The position numbers and the translations under genes were made by a program. From Bugula neritina (Eukaryota > Bryozoa > Gymnolaemata > Cheilostomatida > Bugulidae): a stretch of DNA of 64,000 nucleotides. The notes under the pieces are model-generated. The model worked only from the letters and a program-made list of their open reading frames with translations, made no database searches and was not told where the DNA came from. The stretch lies in NCBI GenBank assembly GCA_964035545.1, contig OZ037765.1, positions 35,539,504 to 35,603,503 of the forward strand. The letters run 5' to 3'. Shown here in pieces: positions 32,385 through 45,778 of the stretch (position 1 is the first letter of the stretch; every line of letters starts with the position of its first letter).

Positions 32385-34444
32385 ATGGCTGCCAAAGAAA
32401 GTGATTTTCAATCCGAAGGAGTATTTAAAGAGATCCAGAATGTGTTGAATAAGGTAGCATGTCAAGACCTGCTTGACTTCGTGTAAAATTTTTAGTACAG
32501 TTTTCCAGTTTGAATTATAGAAGTAGGCTCATGTGAATTTACCTCTTCTACAAGAGAGCTATTTGTTGTGGCTGAATGGGCGGATACTGAGTGAGTAGTG
32601 AGTATATACTGAGTGAGTAGAGAGTATATACTGAGTGAGTAGTGAGTATATACTAAGTGAGTAGAGAGTATATACTAAGTGAGTAGAGAGTATATACTGA
32701 GTTAGTAGAGAGTATATACTGAGTGAGTAGAGAGTATATACTGAGTGAGTAGTGAGTATATACTGAGTGAGTAGAGAGTATATACTAAGTGAGTAGAGAG
32801 TATATACTGAGTGAGTAGAGAGTATATACTGAGTGAGTAGAGAGTATATACTGAGTGAGTAGAGAGTATATACTGAGTGAGTAGAGTATAAAGTCAGAGA
32901 GTGGATAACTACTATTATAATGTCTACATCTAGGATGGCGCTAACATAGTCAAGAAAATCAAAGGCACGTATCTATTCAAAGTGAAGAACAAGGCGGGGC
33001 AACAGGCCGCCTGGCACGTCAATGTCAAGGACAACGAGGGTTCAGTCACTTTCGGGGAAAGTAAGTGTAGAATTATTTAAGGGTTGTTATGTTGATATAG
33101 TACAGTGATAATGTTGATATAGTACAGTGATAATGTTGATATAGTACAGTGATAATGTTGGTATAGTACAGTGATAATGTTGATATAGTACAGTGATAAT
33201 GTTGATATAGTACAGTGATAATGTTGGTATAGCAGAGTGATAATGTTGGTATAGTACAGTGATAATGTTGATATAGCACAGTGATAATGTTGGTATAGCA
33301 CAGTGATAATGTTGATATAGTACAGTGATAATGTTGGTATAGTACAGTGATAATGTTGATATAGCAGAGTGATAATGTTGGTATAGCACAGTGATAATGT
33401 TGATATAGTACAGTGATAATGTTGGTATAGCAGAGTGATAATGTTGATATAGCACAGTGATAATGCTGGTATAGCACAGTGATAATGTTGATATAGTACA
33501 GTGATAATGTTGATATAGCAGAGTGATAATGTTGATATAGCACAGTGATAATGTTGATATAGTACAGTGATAATGTTGGTATAACACAGTGATAATGTTG
33601 ATATAGTACAGTGATAATGTTGATATAGTACAGTGATAATGTTGGTATAGCACAGTGATAATGTTGATATAGCACAGTGATAATGTTGATATAGTACAGT
33701 GATAATGTTGATATAGCAGAGTGATAATGTTGATATAGCAGAGTGATAATGTTGATATAGTACAGTGATAATGTTGGTATAGTAGAGTGATAATGTTGAT
33801 ATAGCAGAGTGATAATGTTGATATAGTAGAATGAGAATGTTGATATAGTACAGTGATATATTGTTGTCTGCTGCAGAGAAAGCTGACTGCACCATCTCCA
33901 TGGCTGACGCTGACTTAGTTGGAATGATGTCGGGCAAGCTGAACGCCCAGAAGGTATGACATCACCTTTCAGTATTCAGGATGTTCTAGTGTGAGTGACT
34001 CATTCTTACTATGAGTAATCACTCACACTGATCTCTAGTGCGTACTCATTTGATTTAAGTGTGTTGATTAGAAATGCGAAAAGAAGTTGTTATATACAAG
34101 AGAAAATAACTCTCAGTTTTCTTACTATAGATTTAGGGTCATTTCACTTGATGCATGATCAGTATAATATCCCACTCAGTGTCACATGACCTGTATGCTG
34201 GTAGTCACATGACCTGTATGCTGGTAGTCACATGACCTGTATGCTGGTAGTCACATGACCTGTATGCTGGTAGTCACATGACCTGTATGCTGGTAGTCAC
34301 ATGACCTGTATGCTGGTAGTCACATAACCTGTACTCCTGCTGCAGGCCTTCATGCAAGGAAAGCTCAAGATTGCAGGCAACATGGCTCTTGCTATGAAAC
34401 TGAAGGAGTTACAACCCCCTGCACCTCCCAAGTCTAAATTGTAG
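32385..34444 (+). CDS. SCP2: Stand-alone SCP-2 sterol carrier protein with PTS1
   Basis: Non-specific lipid-transfer protein; the SCP-2 fold binds sterols, fatty acyl-CoA and other lipids, typically in the peroxisome. Exons: 32385-32453, 32934-33060, 33877-33953, 34346-34444; 123 residues. The whole product is one SCP-2 domain: GVFKEIQNVLNK, IKGTYLFKVKNKAGQQAAWH, KADCTISMADADLVGMMSGK and AFMQGKLKIAGNMALAMKL. The last three residues are SKL, a canonical type-1 peroxisomal targeting signal. There is no thiolase domain as in SCP-x, and no long presequence as in vertebrate pre-SCP2. The sequence before the ATG (AATTTCAG, ending at 32370) may be a 3' splice site, so the 5' UTR may be split. AATAAA lies at 34614-34619. 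Confidence 0.95.
32585..32890. repeat. 22-bp minisatellite, SCP-2 intron 1
   Basis: About 14 copies; core AGAGTATATACTGAGTGAGT. Confidence 0.95.
33090..33858. repeat. 22-bp minisatellite, SCP-2 intron 2
   Basis: About 35 copies; core GATATAGTACAGTGATAATG with GGTATAG, GCACAG and GCAGAG variants. It fills the intron. Confidence 0.95.
34187..34328. repeat. 23-bp repeat with CACATG, SCP-2 intron 3
   Basis: Six copies; core CACATGACCTGTATGCTGG. It stops about 17 bp before the 3' splice site, whose CCTGTACTCCTGCTGCAG resembles the unit's CCTGTATGCTG. Confidence 0.9.
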
Positions 34445-34613
34445 CAGACAAACAGACAGGCAGACGCACTTCTTCCAAGCAGCTTTACTCTCTGCTGGGA
34501 ACAGATTTTGATTAGCAATCAATACGTTATAAATCAGGGAGGGGGGACAATTCCCGATGTGTGTTGAATCCCTTCTGTTTAACAAATTATTAGTACTTTG
34601 TTGGTTTTTATAT

Positions 34614-34619
34614 AATAAA
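34614..34619 (+). promoter_or_regulatory. SCP-2 polyadenylation signal
   Basis: AATAAA 170 bp after the SCP-2 stop codon. Confidence 0.6.
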
Positions 34620-34734
34620 ATTCATCTCTAGTTATTTAGATCAAAGAAAATTATATATAAATCTTTTAGATAATTATAAAATCAAATATATTAAATTTTT
34701 TACCAGCAGCAAGTATAATATAATATCATGTTTT

Positions 34735-37330
34735 TATACTTGGTAATATACACATACACCTGGTAGTATACACTTACACTTGGTAATATACACATACACC
34801 TGGTAATATACACTTACACTTGGTAATATACACTTACACTTGGTAATATACACTTACACTTGGTAATATACACTTACACTTGGTAATATACACATACACT
34901 TGGTAATATACACAAGGATGTAGTGGTACCCATACGGTCCCATACGCCGTATGGCCTAGAAGAAAATAGACTGTTCTAGGCCATACGCCCGTATGGGCAT
35001 AATATTTTTGAAAGATGATTAGTGCACAGGATAGTTAGGGCATCCTCACTGAGAATATCATAAATTACGCTCACAATCTAGTTTAAGTTCTTGATATGTT
35101 GATGCTATGTGGGTGGCATGCGTGTTGCCTACTTGAAATTGTTTAGCGTGAGATTACACTATGAATAATAAGAGCTATCAACATTCCGTCTTCTCATCTT
35201 TACGTGTTCACTGAAGCGCCAAGTGCTGTGCATTGGTGATTGCTAAGAAAAAAATATTTCATTTCAGTGTGTAAGTCACTAATTTGTAGAAAATCTATGA
35301 AGGCTATTGAAAGGATCAAAAAATTTGCAATGCATAAATTTCTCAGGTTTCCGACAGTGTTTGTTCTATTCCAATACCATACTTTCCTGCTGAGATATTT
35401 GGCAGATTTTGAAAAATAAACTTTTCAGATAAAATTGGCCAAAATGGGTAGTTTTTTTGTCTATAACTTTGCAAAAAAAGTATTGAAAACTCGAAAAAGC
35501 AGATGCTCTGAGGAACAGGAAGATTTAAAACATGGTTTTTAAATTTTTATTCTAGCACAATTAGGCAGTGACAGCTAGAAGGTTGCCCTTATCTATCTTG
35601 TGTAGACTTGTATTTTGTCAATAAGCAATGGAATTTTAAAAAACCAACATGAAATCCAGAAATAAAATCAAAATGTCTTCAAGAAACAGTACCAATTGTG
35701 TAGGAGAGGTCAACGAAAATTTACCACTGAGGTCTACAGGTACTATGTCCACATTTTGCTCAAAAACCTAGCGTTATTGCATGTTAATTATCAATGCAAT
35801 GAGGTTTTGCAAACTGTACACCACCATAAGTAACATTTTATGTTTGATTGTACTAACTAACATCTGGCTTTATATTTAATCATCTTCTAGGTTAACACAT
35901 ATTAAACCTGTCAAACATTTTCATTTGGGGTATGTTTCCTTGATGTGAAAGTTCAGGGGTTTTATTTTAAAACCAAGTTAACATACTCTTCTTGGGTGTG
36001 CTTTGTTGTGTGTTAGAAGGTGTGGTGGTATCTCCTTATGGTTTAGACTAATACTCTAATAAACTCCAATTAGGTTTTTAACCAATTTCTGCTTGCCAAT
36101 GAGTTATCAATTCAAATTGCTCTTTATAAATAACAAACACACATTTTCTGATTTGCAATCTTCCTCTGTTCTGATCTATTATTATTTTTCTGTGCACGTC
36201 AGCCTATTAGTTATTAATAAAATAATCAGGTTGCATTTGGAGAGCACTTGTTACCTGCCTCTATCCTTCCATCTTTTTGAGATCTTCAGTAATTTTTCTG
36301 TACAGTTTGGACTTGGTGCATGTCAGAACAAACCTAACTGCAGTTGAGTAAGACTACATTTAAAATTACAGTCAACAAGTATGGGACAATACTGAATATT
36401 TATATAGTTTGCAGCAATGCCCAGTCGTCATGTAGCTGGTATGGTATGAAAATAATAGTGAGGTGCACATTTCAACACAGATTTTTTCAGAAGAATTAGA
36501 ATTCACAATGGCTTTAAATTGCATAAACTTGCATTAGAAGAGCTCTGAGGGCTTCGGCGGCCGGGCGCTGCCCCGGACCCCGCCGGGGGTTTGGGCAGCC
36601 CCCTGGACCCCTGGCCTGAGAGTATGGCCGAGAATATTTTTGCCACTACATCCCTGTATATACACTTACACTTTGTAATATACACATACACTTTGTAATA
36701 TACACATACACTTGGTAATATACACTTACACTTGGTAGTATACACTTACACTTGGTAATATACACTTACACTTGGTAATATACACTTACACTTGGTAATA
36801 TACACTTACACTTGGTAATATACACTTACACTTGGTAATATACACTTACACTTGGTAATATACACTTACACTTGGTAATATACACTTACACTTGGTAATA
36901 TACACTTACACTTGGTAATATACACTTACACTTGGTAATATACACTTACACTTGGTAATATACACTTACACTTGGTAGTATACACTTACACTTGGTAATA
37001 TACACTTACACTTGGTAATATACACTTACACTTGGTAATATACACTTACACTTGGTAATATACACTTACACTTGGTAATATACACTTACACTTGGTAATA
37101 TACACTTACACTTGGTAATATACACATACACTTGGTAATATACACTTACACTTGGTAGTATACACTTACACTTGGTAATATACACTTACACTTGGTAATA
37201 TACACATACACTTGGTAATATACACTTACACTTGGTAATATACACTTACACTTGGTAATATACACTTACACTTGGTAATATTCACACTTACACTTGGTAA
37301 TATACACTTACACTTGGTAATATACACTGC
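34735..37330. repeat. 20-bp minisatellite interrupted by a transposon
   Basis: TTACACTTGGTAATATACAC, about 9 copies at 34735-34912 and about 33 copies at 36657-37330. The two parts are one array split by the element at 34913-36656. Confidence 0.95.
34913..36656. mobile_element. Non-autonomous hAT-like DNA transposon, 1744 bp
   Basis: The termini are inverted repeats, CAAGGATGTAGTGG on the left and the complement of CAGGGATGTAGTGG on the right (13 of 14 match). They are flanked by an 8-bp target duplication, AATATACA / TATATACA, made of the host repeat. A subterminal hairpin lies at about 34927-35000 (GTATGGCCTAGAA facing TTCTAGGCCATAC). A GC-rich block at 36546-36620 contrasts with the AT-rich body. 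No transposase reading frame was found. Eight-base duplications and CAGGG-like ends suggest the hAT superfamily. Confidence 0.85.
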
Positions 37331-38061
37331 AAGCTGTATACCAAGTAGCTGTGATTATCCATTCAAATAATAGACTTGTATCCATGTGGGTATCTCGTAT
37401 TTTACACAGGAAGTTTGAGTTGATACTATGGTTATATATAATATCATATAATATATTAGTCATGTGATAATCAGCAGGGAAAATAAGTTTAGGTTCAAAA
37501 GTTGCAAAATTTTATTAGGAGTTACCATAACCCATCAATTGAATGTTTCAAGTTCTCAGTAAAACTGTATACAACTAGTAGTGAATACATTATGGATTCA
37601 GGGCAGGAATATACATTCTGTTCAAATATTTCCATTATATAACAATAAATAGTAGTATATGTACAGGTCCTTCTAATATAAGGGAAAATAACTCCTAATA
37701 ATTAGTAAATAGAGAGCCCTCTATGGGTCCACGTGTTGCCGCATATTACAACTCATGAAGTGTGACTATAGGAAACATATGCCTGTCATACAAACATTAA
37801 TTCTGATGAAGATGCGTTGATAATGTGAATCTTTTGATATGAATGATTTTCCTGTTGAGAAAAGTTTGTATATTCAATAAGAATTAGGAGAAAAATTTTG
37901 TGTAGCAATTGTTAAATTCTGATCACAGCAAGTTTTGTAAAAAAATGTACTTGTTTGGGTAAAAATATATGACTTATAAATTTTTTAGCCAATTAAAATG
38001 CACCATTTGTTGATCTAGACATTTTCAAAGGTGAAAACAAAATACATAAACGCATAAAACA
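37331..38061. other. Unique AT-rich intergenic sequence
   Basis: No gene, repeat or element recognised between the 20-bp array and the repeats near the CAP-Gly gene. Confidence 0.6.
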
Positions 38062-38330
38062 CACAGTATAACATACTACATACAACACATAGTATAACAT
38101 ACTACATACAACACATAGTATAATATACTACATACAACACATAGTATAATATACTACATACAACACATAGTACAACACACAGTATAATATACTACATACA
38201 ACACATAGTATAATATACTACATACAACACACAGTATAATATACTACATACAACACACAGTATAATATACTACATACAACACACAGTATAATATACTACA
38301 TACAACACACAGTACAACACACAGTATAAC
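38062..38330. repeat. 26-bp repeat downstream of CAP-Gly gene
   Basis: About 10 copies with core CATACAACACATAGTATAAT. It ends about 7 bp from the CAP-Gly stop codon, so it would fall in the 3' UTR or just beyond. Confidence 0.9.
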
Positions 38331-38336
38331 AGAGTA

Positions 38337-39773
38337 TTAGAAGGAAATGTCATTCCACACTGTAGACTTCATTGACTGTCTAGCCTTAGGGTAGCTCAAC
38401 TCTCGGGTCCAAGGGACCCCGTCCCAACCTCTTTTAGTCTGCAACATTAAGAAACTGTGCTATGACACAGTACACACTACAGTGTAACATAATACACTAC
38501 AGTATAACATAATATACTACAGCGTAACATAATATACTACAGTGTAACATTATACACTACAGTGCAACATAATATACTACAGTACAACATAATATACTAC
38601 AGTATAACATAATATACTACAGTGTAACATAATATACTACAGTATAACATAATATGCTACAGACTATACAAGACAGCTAACCTGTTTTCTCTGAGCAGAG
38701 TGAGGCATGTGAGTTTTAGGAATACTGGGCACAGGTTCCCAGTCTATCCGGTCCGGAGAAGGGCAAGTATGTATAGGCTCCGAAGTGTAGGTGTACTGCA
38801 AGACTGAGGTACTAGGTCTAGTCATGGTAGCAGCTGGTATTCTTCTACTCACAGAGCCGGTCAATGCGTGTTCCTTAGAATTGTACCTGGAGCCTAGGGC
38901 TAAGGCAGAGAACAGAGGCTAATTACTTTCACCTTTGCATGGCATTGAAGCATCTACAGCCAAAGAAGTGATTAGTGTAGACTTACTGTCGAAGAGGTCA
39001 GAGTTGGCAGACGGAGAGATCATGCGTAGCTGGTTCTTGCTGATGTATATCGGGTCGTATGGTCCGTTAGTCACCTCAGGTGCTGCTTCCTTCCTCCCAA
39101 ACAAGAGTTCATCTGCACCAGTGTCATATCTCTTGTTGTATTTGTTGAATATTCTATAAGGTATCACATAATATTACTATATTATACTATATTACTATAC
39201 ATATATTACTATACATATATTACTATATTACTATACATATATTACCATACATATATTACTAGACATTTATTACCATACATATATTACTATACTATTATAT
39301 TATTATATATTCTAGAACTTATTACCTGCGTCTTGTATTCTGAATCAGCCTCAAATTCCCAGCCCTAGCGAATACCCCGTGATTAGTCCTGCAGTCAAAG
39401 TACCGTCTCCCTTTGTACAGTCCATTGTGTTGGCCAGCTATAAATAGTAACACCAGTTTGTATAAAACAAGATGGCTAATTCCTTCAACATATTATTATG
39501 AGATCACCAACTTTACAGAAACCCATGCAAATTCATAGCCTATGTTATAAGCATTAGTTATATGGATATAATAATATTCTATTGTAAGTTCTTCTAAACA
39601 TCTAGTTACCATGGAAACTGATACAACTCACCTGGCATGTCTAAAGCTATGCCCACCCAGTCTCCCTGAAGAGTGTTGACCCCACCTTTGTACTTGACTG
39701 TCCCTTTTATAACATTGCCATGGTACAACAACTCCACACGCTGATTAATAGTCACATTGGAATATAACACCAT
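38337..39773 (-). CDS. Small CAP-Gly domain protein
   Basis: CAP-Gly domains bind the C-terminal EEY/F of tubulin and EB proteins, so a microtubule-related role is likely. Exons in coding order: 39773-39632, 39437-39326, 39153-38987, 38899-38682, 38438-38337; 246 residues. The domain is N-terminal (about residues 10-80): RVELLYHGNVIKGTVKYKGG, DWVGIALDMP, AGQHNGLYKGRRYFDCRTNH, GVFARAGNLRLI. The usual GKNDG loop reads GQHNG. The rest is probably unstructured, with a compact Trp-rich end (GWDGVPWTRELSYP). I do not recognise the orthologue. The ATG start opens the domain directly. AIFM1 diverges from it across 1.15 kb. Confidence 0.88.
38470..38660. repeat. 20-bp repeat, CAP-Gly intron 4
   Basis: About 9 copies of ACTACAGTGTAACATAATAT. 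Confidence 0.9.
39170..39305. repeat. AT-rich degenerate repeat, CAP-Gly intron 2
   Basis: Irregular ATTACTATACATAT units between exons 39437-39326 and 39153-38987. Confidence 0.75.
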
Positions 39774-40923
39774 ATCTTAGGTCATCACACTGAAATCTAA
39801 AGCAACCAAAAAAATTGTGTAACACATAACAATTATTTAATTATTGATGAAGAAATACACGCACACGTGCACATATATGAAGGAGAATGCAAACAAATAT
39901 TAAAAATTGATGAGCAACTACTTGCATTTACTTTTAGCAAATTTATACAATCAATAATTATAAACTTGTAACATGAAGTCAGTTACTTTAAATTTAAGGT
40001 TAGCTACGCTCAATTAATGATCAAATCAAAATTACAATAAAAATGCTAATAACTACCAAATTGAAATTATCAATTTGTGTTTGATGCTATTAAATTGTAA
40101 CGTCCATTAAACTTAAAGTTAACTAATAGTAATATTATTGAATCTTTTAAATCCTAGTTATATTTAGTTGCTGAGATAATTTTGATTTCATACTAAAACG
40201 CATTGTCATCATCTTAAAAAAAATTGTCAACGGTATAAACGTCAAAAGCTAAAAATCAAATTCAATGTGAATGAAGTCATTGTCAATTTGGGCTTTGACA
40301 CGATTAACTTGCAAAAAACTTACCAATTTGTCACAAATCAATCAAACTTTCTATATCCGTTCTATTTGTTATAAATTACTATTAATTGAGCAATCCCGGC
40401 TCTGCTGAGCCAAGTAGGTAAACAGATCAAACCTCTAATAATGTACGCTGCTGATGAAAAGTTTCTAACATTCCTCACATTGAGTCACTTATATAATTAT
40501 TAATCGTAATGTGAGATGTGTTTTCATTAGTTACAAAAAGTGCAGCAACGCAGCAACTGATACCATTGCTATGATTGAACAGAGCAAACCCAAAGGGTCA
40601 AAGTGTGATTCATGACTCGTTCGATAGAAAAACGCAATGCAAGGAGTTGTCTTTAAATGACAAAATCTGAGTCTCAAGAATATATCCAGTTCTGACGTGA
40701 TAAAAACGATAATTTAGTGGAGCAAGACACTACCCGGTTTAAAGGCGTGTTCACTAACAGCAACAAGCATGATTTGATTTCTCGCATTTTTTATGCTTTT
40801 GAACTGGGGATCCAAGTACCGCAATTTAAAATTTCATGAATCTGTAATAATACTGGTTTGCAAAGCTTTTTAGCTCGCTTGATTTTTACAAATAGTTCTA
40901 TCGCATGCAAATATACAACTACA
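39774..40923. promoter_or_regulatory. Shared intergenic region of divergent CAP-Gly and AIFM1 genes
   Basis: 1.15 kb of unique sequence between two head-to-head start codons; it must hold both promoters unless distal 5' exons exist. No TATA box or other motif can be assigned with confidence. Confidence 0.45.
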
Positions 40924-43900
40924 ATGATAAGGAATGGTGCAAGAAAAGTTGCTAGCAAGTTTTACGCTGCTAGTAGTAATAGCAATGTAAACGTGAACAT
41001 CGACTTTCATTTTGCAAGAGGTGAGTGTCAGTATAGCCATAGGCATAAGGCTCAGCATTGCAGTTGCCATTTGCATGTTTTTGTAGTTTTGCTTTAACCT
41101 TCACCTAAAGTACTAGATTTTATTATATTTTTTAGTTTTATTTATTATATTCGGAATTCAGTTAGAATTAATATTATTCAAATAATTTTATTTGTATGAG
41201 AGTATTTAATATTATTAATATTTATATTAATCATTATGATTGTCATCATAATATTAATTTAATAGTAATACTAATAGTAATAGTATTACTATTACTAATA
41301 GTCACCAATATACGTATTGAATTTAATATTAAGTAGCTGGCCCTCAACCTTGGGCATAAAAACAAGTAAAGCTCATGACAAATTACTGAATGGGTTGATA
41401 CACCCTCTCTAAAGCAATATGCCTACCTATGAAATCTAATACACTGTTAAAAATATTACTCTACTACTCAATCACAACCAAAAACTGAGGCGCGCTCCTT
41501 TTGCCACTAGGCGGTCTAGCGCCATGTCACCATTGATGTAAGTTGGGCTTGGTGTTTAGGACAAATTAAAATTAAAAATGAATTAGTAAAAATAATATAA
41601 TCATAGTCATAATGATAATGATAATCACCACGTTAGTACTGTTTGAGCTGTATTGACTGAACAGGAACCTAACAGTAACCCTGTCTATGTGCTAATCTTC
41701 ATATCCCTGATAGTTCTTGGGAGAATCAATCATAATTATCTACATTACTCATAGTGATTATTATTAAGATTATGATACTGATTATCATTATCCATACTGT
41801 TAGTATTAGTGTGTTTATTAGCAGCTCATAGATACATAATTTAATCATATCTGTACTAGTGAAGTTATCCTCAATCCTTCAGTTCATGAAATCTTCTACT
41901 CACAGTATAAATACTGATAATAGTACTCATCACTCTTTATTGTTGAAGGATGGCACTCAAGTCAATATAAATTAACATTTCTGATGTTTCAATCAAATAT
42001 CTAGTGTATCCAATACAGTAGCTGTGTCCAGTGTGAGCTGATTTTCCCTATTTTACGGATTGTTTGTTTTGCAGGTCTTTCGAGTTTAAAATGTGTTATT
42101 GGAGGTTCCCAAAAGGGCAAAGGTCATTATGGTTCTGACTCACATCAGAAAGACACTTCCATGTGGCCTTCAATGGCGCTGGGTATGGCTTTCGGGGCTG
42201 CAGGACTCACATACTTGGTGAGACTGCTTTTACTGTTTGGACATTATTACTACTAGTCATGTGACTAGTAGTCATGTGACTAGTAGTCACGTGACTACTA
42301 GTCACATAATTAGTAGTCACGTGACTTACACATTGTCACTAATAGCATGTGTTTTATGTTGACAGACCATATCAGATGATCAACCAGCATTGTGTGAGAG
42401 ACCAATGTCTAGACCAAGGCCTGGGGTTCCTCAGGTAGTATTACAAAGACGTATTTATATGCTACATAGTTGAGTACTATCTACTACTAAATATATGCAA
42501 CTGTGACAGTGCCGATATTGTTCTGCGAATTAGCTAAAATTTAAGCATAAAAGGCTTTTAACATTTGTGTCGTTTCTTTATAATAATATTACATATCGTT
42601 GCAAATTTTCAGCTGTAGTTTTATAATGAAAAACAAGCCAATTGGTATCTTTCAGCATTCCGTTTGATTATACTCTCTGTACATCTGCTACTCTCTGTAC
42701 GTCTACTACTCTCTGTACGTCTGCTACTCTCTGTACGTCTGCTACTCTCTGTACGTCTGCTACTCTTTGTACGTCTGCTACTCTCTGTACGTCTGCTACT
42801 CTCTGTACGTCTGCTACTCTCTGTACGTCTGCTACTCTCTGTACGTCTGCTACTCTCTGTACGTCTGCTACTCTTTGTACGTCTGCTACTCTTTGTACGT
42901 CTGCTACTCTTTGTACGTCTGCTACTCTCTGTACGTCTACTACTCTCTGTACGTCTGCTACTCTCTGTACGTCTGCTACTCTCTGTACGTCTACTACTCT
43001 CTGTACGTCTGCTACTCTCTGTACGTCTGCTACTCTCTGTACGTCTGCTACTCTTTGTACGTCTGCTACTCTCTGTACGTCTGCTACTCTCTGTACGTCT
43101 GCTACTCTCTGTACGTCTGCTACTCTCTGTACGTCTGCTACTCTCTGTACGTCTGCTACTCTCTGTACGTCTGCTACTCTCTGTACGTCTGCTACTCTCT
43201 GTACGTCTGCTACTCTCTGTACGTCTGCTACTCTCTGTACGTCTGCTACTCTCTGCACGTCTGCTACTCTCTGTACGTCTGCTACTCTCTGTACGTCTGC
43301 TACTCTCTGTACGTCTGCTACTCTCTGTACGTCTGCTACTCTCTGTACGTCTGCTACTCTCTGTACGTCTGCTACTCTTTGTACGTCTGCTACTCTCTGT
43401 ACGTCTGCTACTCTCTGTACGCCTGCTACTCTCTGTACGTCTGCTACTCTCTGTACGTCTGCTACTCTCTGTACGTCTGCTACTCTCTGTACGTCTGCTA
43501 CTGTAGCTAACCACTGGTCCATACCTTTCCATCCGTAGAAAGCCCAGGAGACTCAGTCTGAAGTCCCGCCTCCTCTCACTCTTCCAAAGCACGTGCCTTA
43601 CCTCATTATTGGAGCAGGAACTGCAGCGATGGCTGCCTACAGATCTATTAGAACCAGGGAGGTGAACGCTAGGGTGCTGCTGGTAGGAGAGGAGGAGTAT
43701 AACCCCTACATGAGACCCCCTCTCAGCAAGGTGTGTTGTCCCTCTCAGCAAGGTGTGTTGTCTCTCTCAGCAAGGTGTGTTGTCTCTCTCAGCAAGGTGT
43801 GTTGTCCCTCTCAGCAAGGTGTGTTGTCCCTCTCAGCAAGGTGTGTTGTCTCTCTCGGTACAGTGTAATGTGACTCAGTATAGTGTAGTGTGACTCAGTG

Positions 43901-45704
43901 TAGTGACTCAGTATAGTGTAATGTGACTCAGTGTAGTGACTCAGTATAGTGTGACTCAGTATAGTGTAGTGTGACTCAGTGTAGTAACTCAGTGTAGTGA
44001 CTCAGTATAGTGTAGTGTGACTCAGTGCTGTGACTCAGTGTAGTAACTCAGTGTAGTGACTCAGTATAGTGTAGTGTGACTCAGTGTAGTGACTCAGTGT
44101 AGTAACTCAGTGTAGTGACTCAGTGTAGTGTGCTGTGACTGCAGGACATGTGGTTCTGTGAAAAGTCCTTAACTCAAGAGAATAAATTCAAAACATGGAG
44201 TGGCAAAGACAGAAGTCTATTCTTTGAGAAGGACTCGTATTACTGCAGTCCTACGGAGCTGAGTGCATCTGAGAAGGGTGGGGTGGCAGTCCTCACTGGG
44301 CATAAGGTAGGTCCATAGGCTATACAGTGTTACTACTGTATTACTACTATATTACTACTATATTACTACTATATTACTACTGTATTACTACTATATTATT
44401 ACTCTATTACCACTCTATTACTACTGTATTACTACTATATTACTACTCTATTACTACTATATTACTACTCTATTACTACTATATTACTACTCCATTACTA
44501 CTATATTACTACTCTATTACTACTCTATTACTACTATATTACTACTATATTACTACCATATTACTACTCTATTACTACTATATTACTACTATATTACTAC
44601 TCTATTACTACTATATTACTACTCTATTACTACTATATTACTACTCCATTGCTACTCTATTACTACTGTATTACTACTATATTACTACTCTATTACTACT
44701 CTATTACTACTATATTACTACTGTATTACTACTATATTACTACTATATTACTACCATATTATTACTATATTACTACTATATTACTACTATATTACTACTC
44801 TATTACTACTGTATTATTACTATATTACTACTATATTACTACCATATTACTACTATATTACTACTATATTACTACTATATTACTACCATATTACTACTAT
44901 ATTACTACCATATTACTACTATATTACTACTATATTACTACTCTATTACTACTCTATTACTACTCTATTACTACTATATTACTACTCTATTACTACTCTA
45001 TTACTACTATATTACTACTATATTACTACTGTATTCAGGTGAGCTCCCTCAACACCAGCACCAAGCAGGCCACTCTCTCTAACGGAGTCGTCATCTCCTA
45101 TGACAAGTGTCTCATAGCCACTGGAGGCAGACCCAGGAACCTGGAGGTGCTGGAGACTGCCGGTGCAGACCTCATGGAGAAAGTCACCCTGTTCAGAAAC
45201 ATCAAAGACTTCAGGTGGTGCAGCAGAATCTGTTCTGATGACATAGTTGTAGCTCAACATTCATTTCTCAGTCTCTCATCAGCTCTTTGTATCCTCAATG
45301 CTCATTGGCTGTCTTGGTATTGTGCAGACGACTGGACGATGTTACTGACTCGTGTAAATCAGTGATAGTGATTGGAGGAGGCTTTCTAGGCAGTGAGTTG
45401 GCCTGTGCTTTGGGGAAGAAGTCCGCTGCTCGGGATATGACTGTGACGCAGGTGTTTCCTGAATCAGGTATGTGGTCACTCTGCTCCACTTCCTGTTTGT
45501 AGTCTGAGAAAGGAATATTGTACATGTGACTTATGCCTTCAGGTAACATGGGAAGAGTGTTACCTGCGTACCTCAGTGAGTGGAGCACAGGTAAAGTGAA
45601 GTCAGAGAATGTCAACGTGCTGCCGGGGGTGTCAGTGAGCAGCTCTCGGCTTTCAGAGGATGGCAGTCAAGTGGAACTGAGTCTAAGCAACGGTCAACAG
45701 GTGA

Positions 45705-45738
<34 letters not shown>

Positions 45739-45739
45739 G

Positions 45740-45778
<39 letters not shown>

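Noticed and set aside
34913-36656. Search for a transposase gene inside the hAT-like element
   Set aside because: The only open frames are short (for example 36093-36347), with no transposase motif or catalytic signature, so the element is called non-autonomous.
42621-43751. Long open frames on both strands over an 18-bp array
   Set aside because: Several frames are open at once because the unit is 18 bp without stops. The array sits in AIFM1 intron 3.
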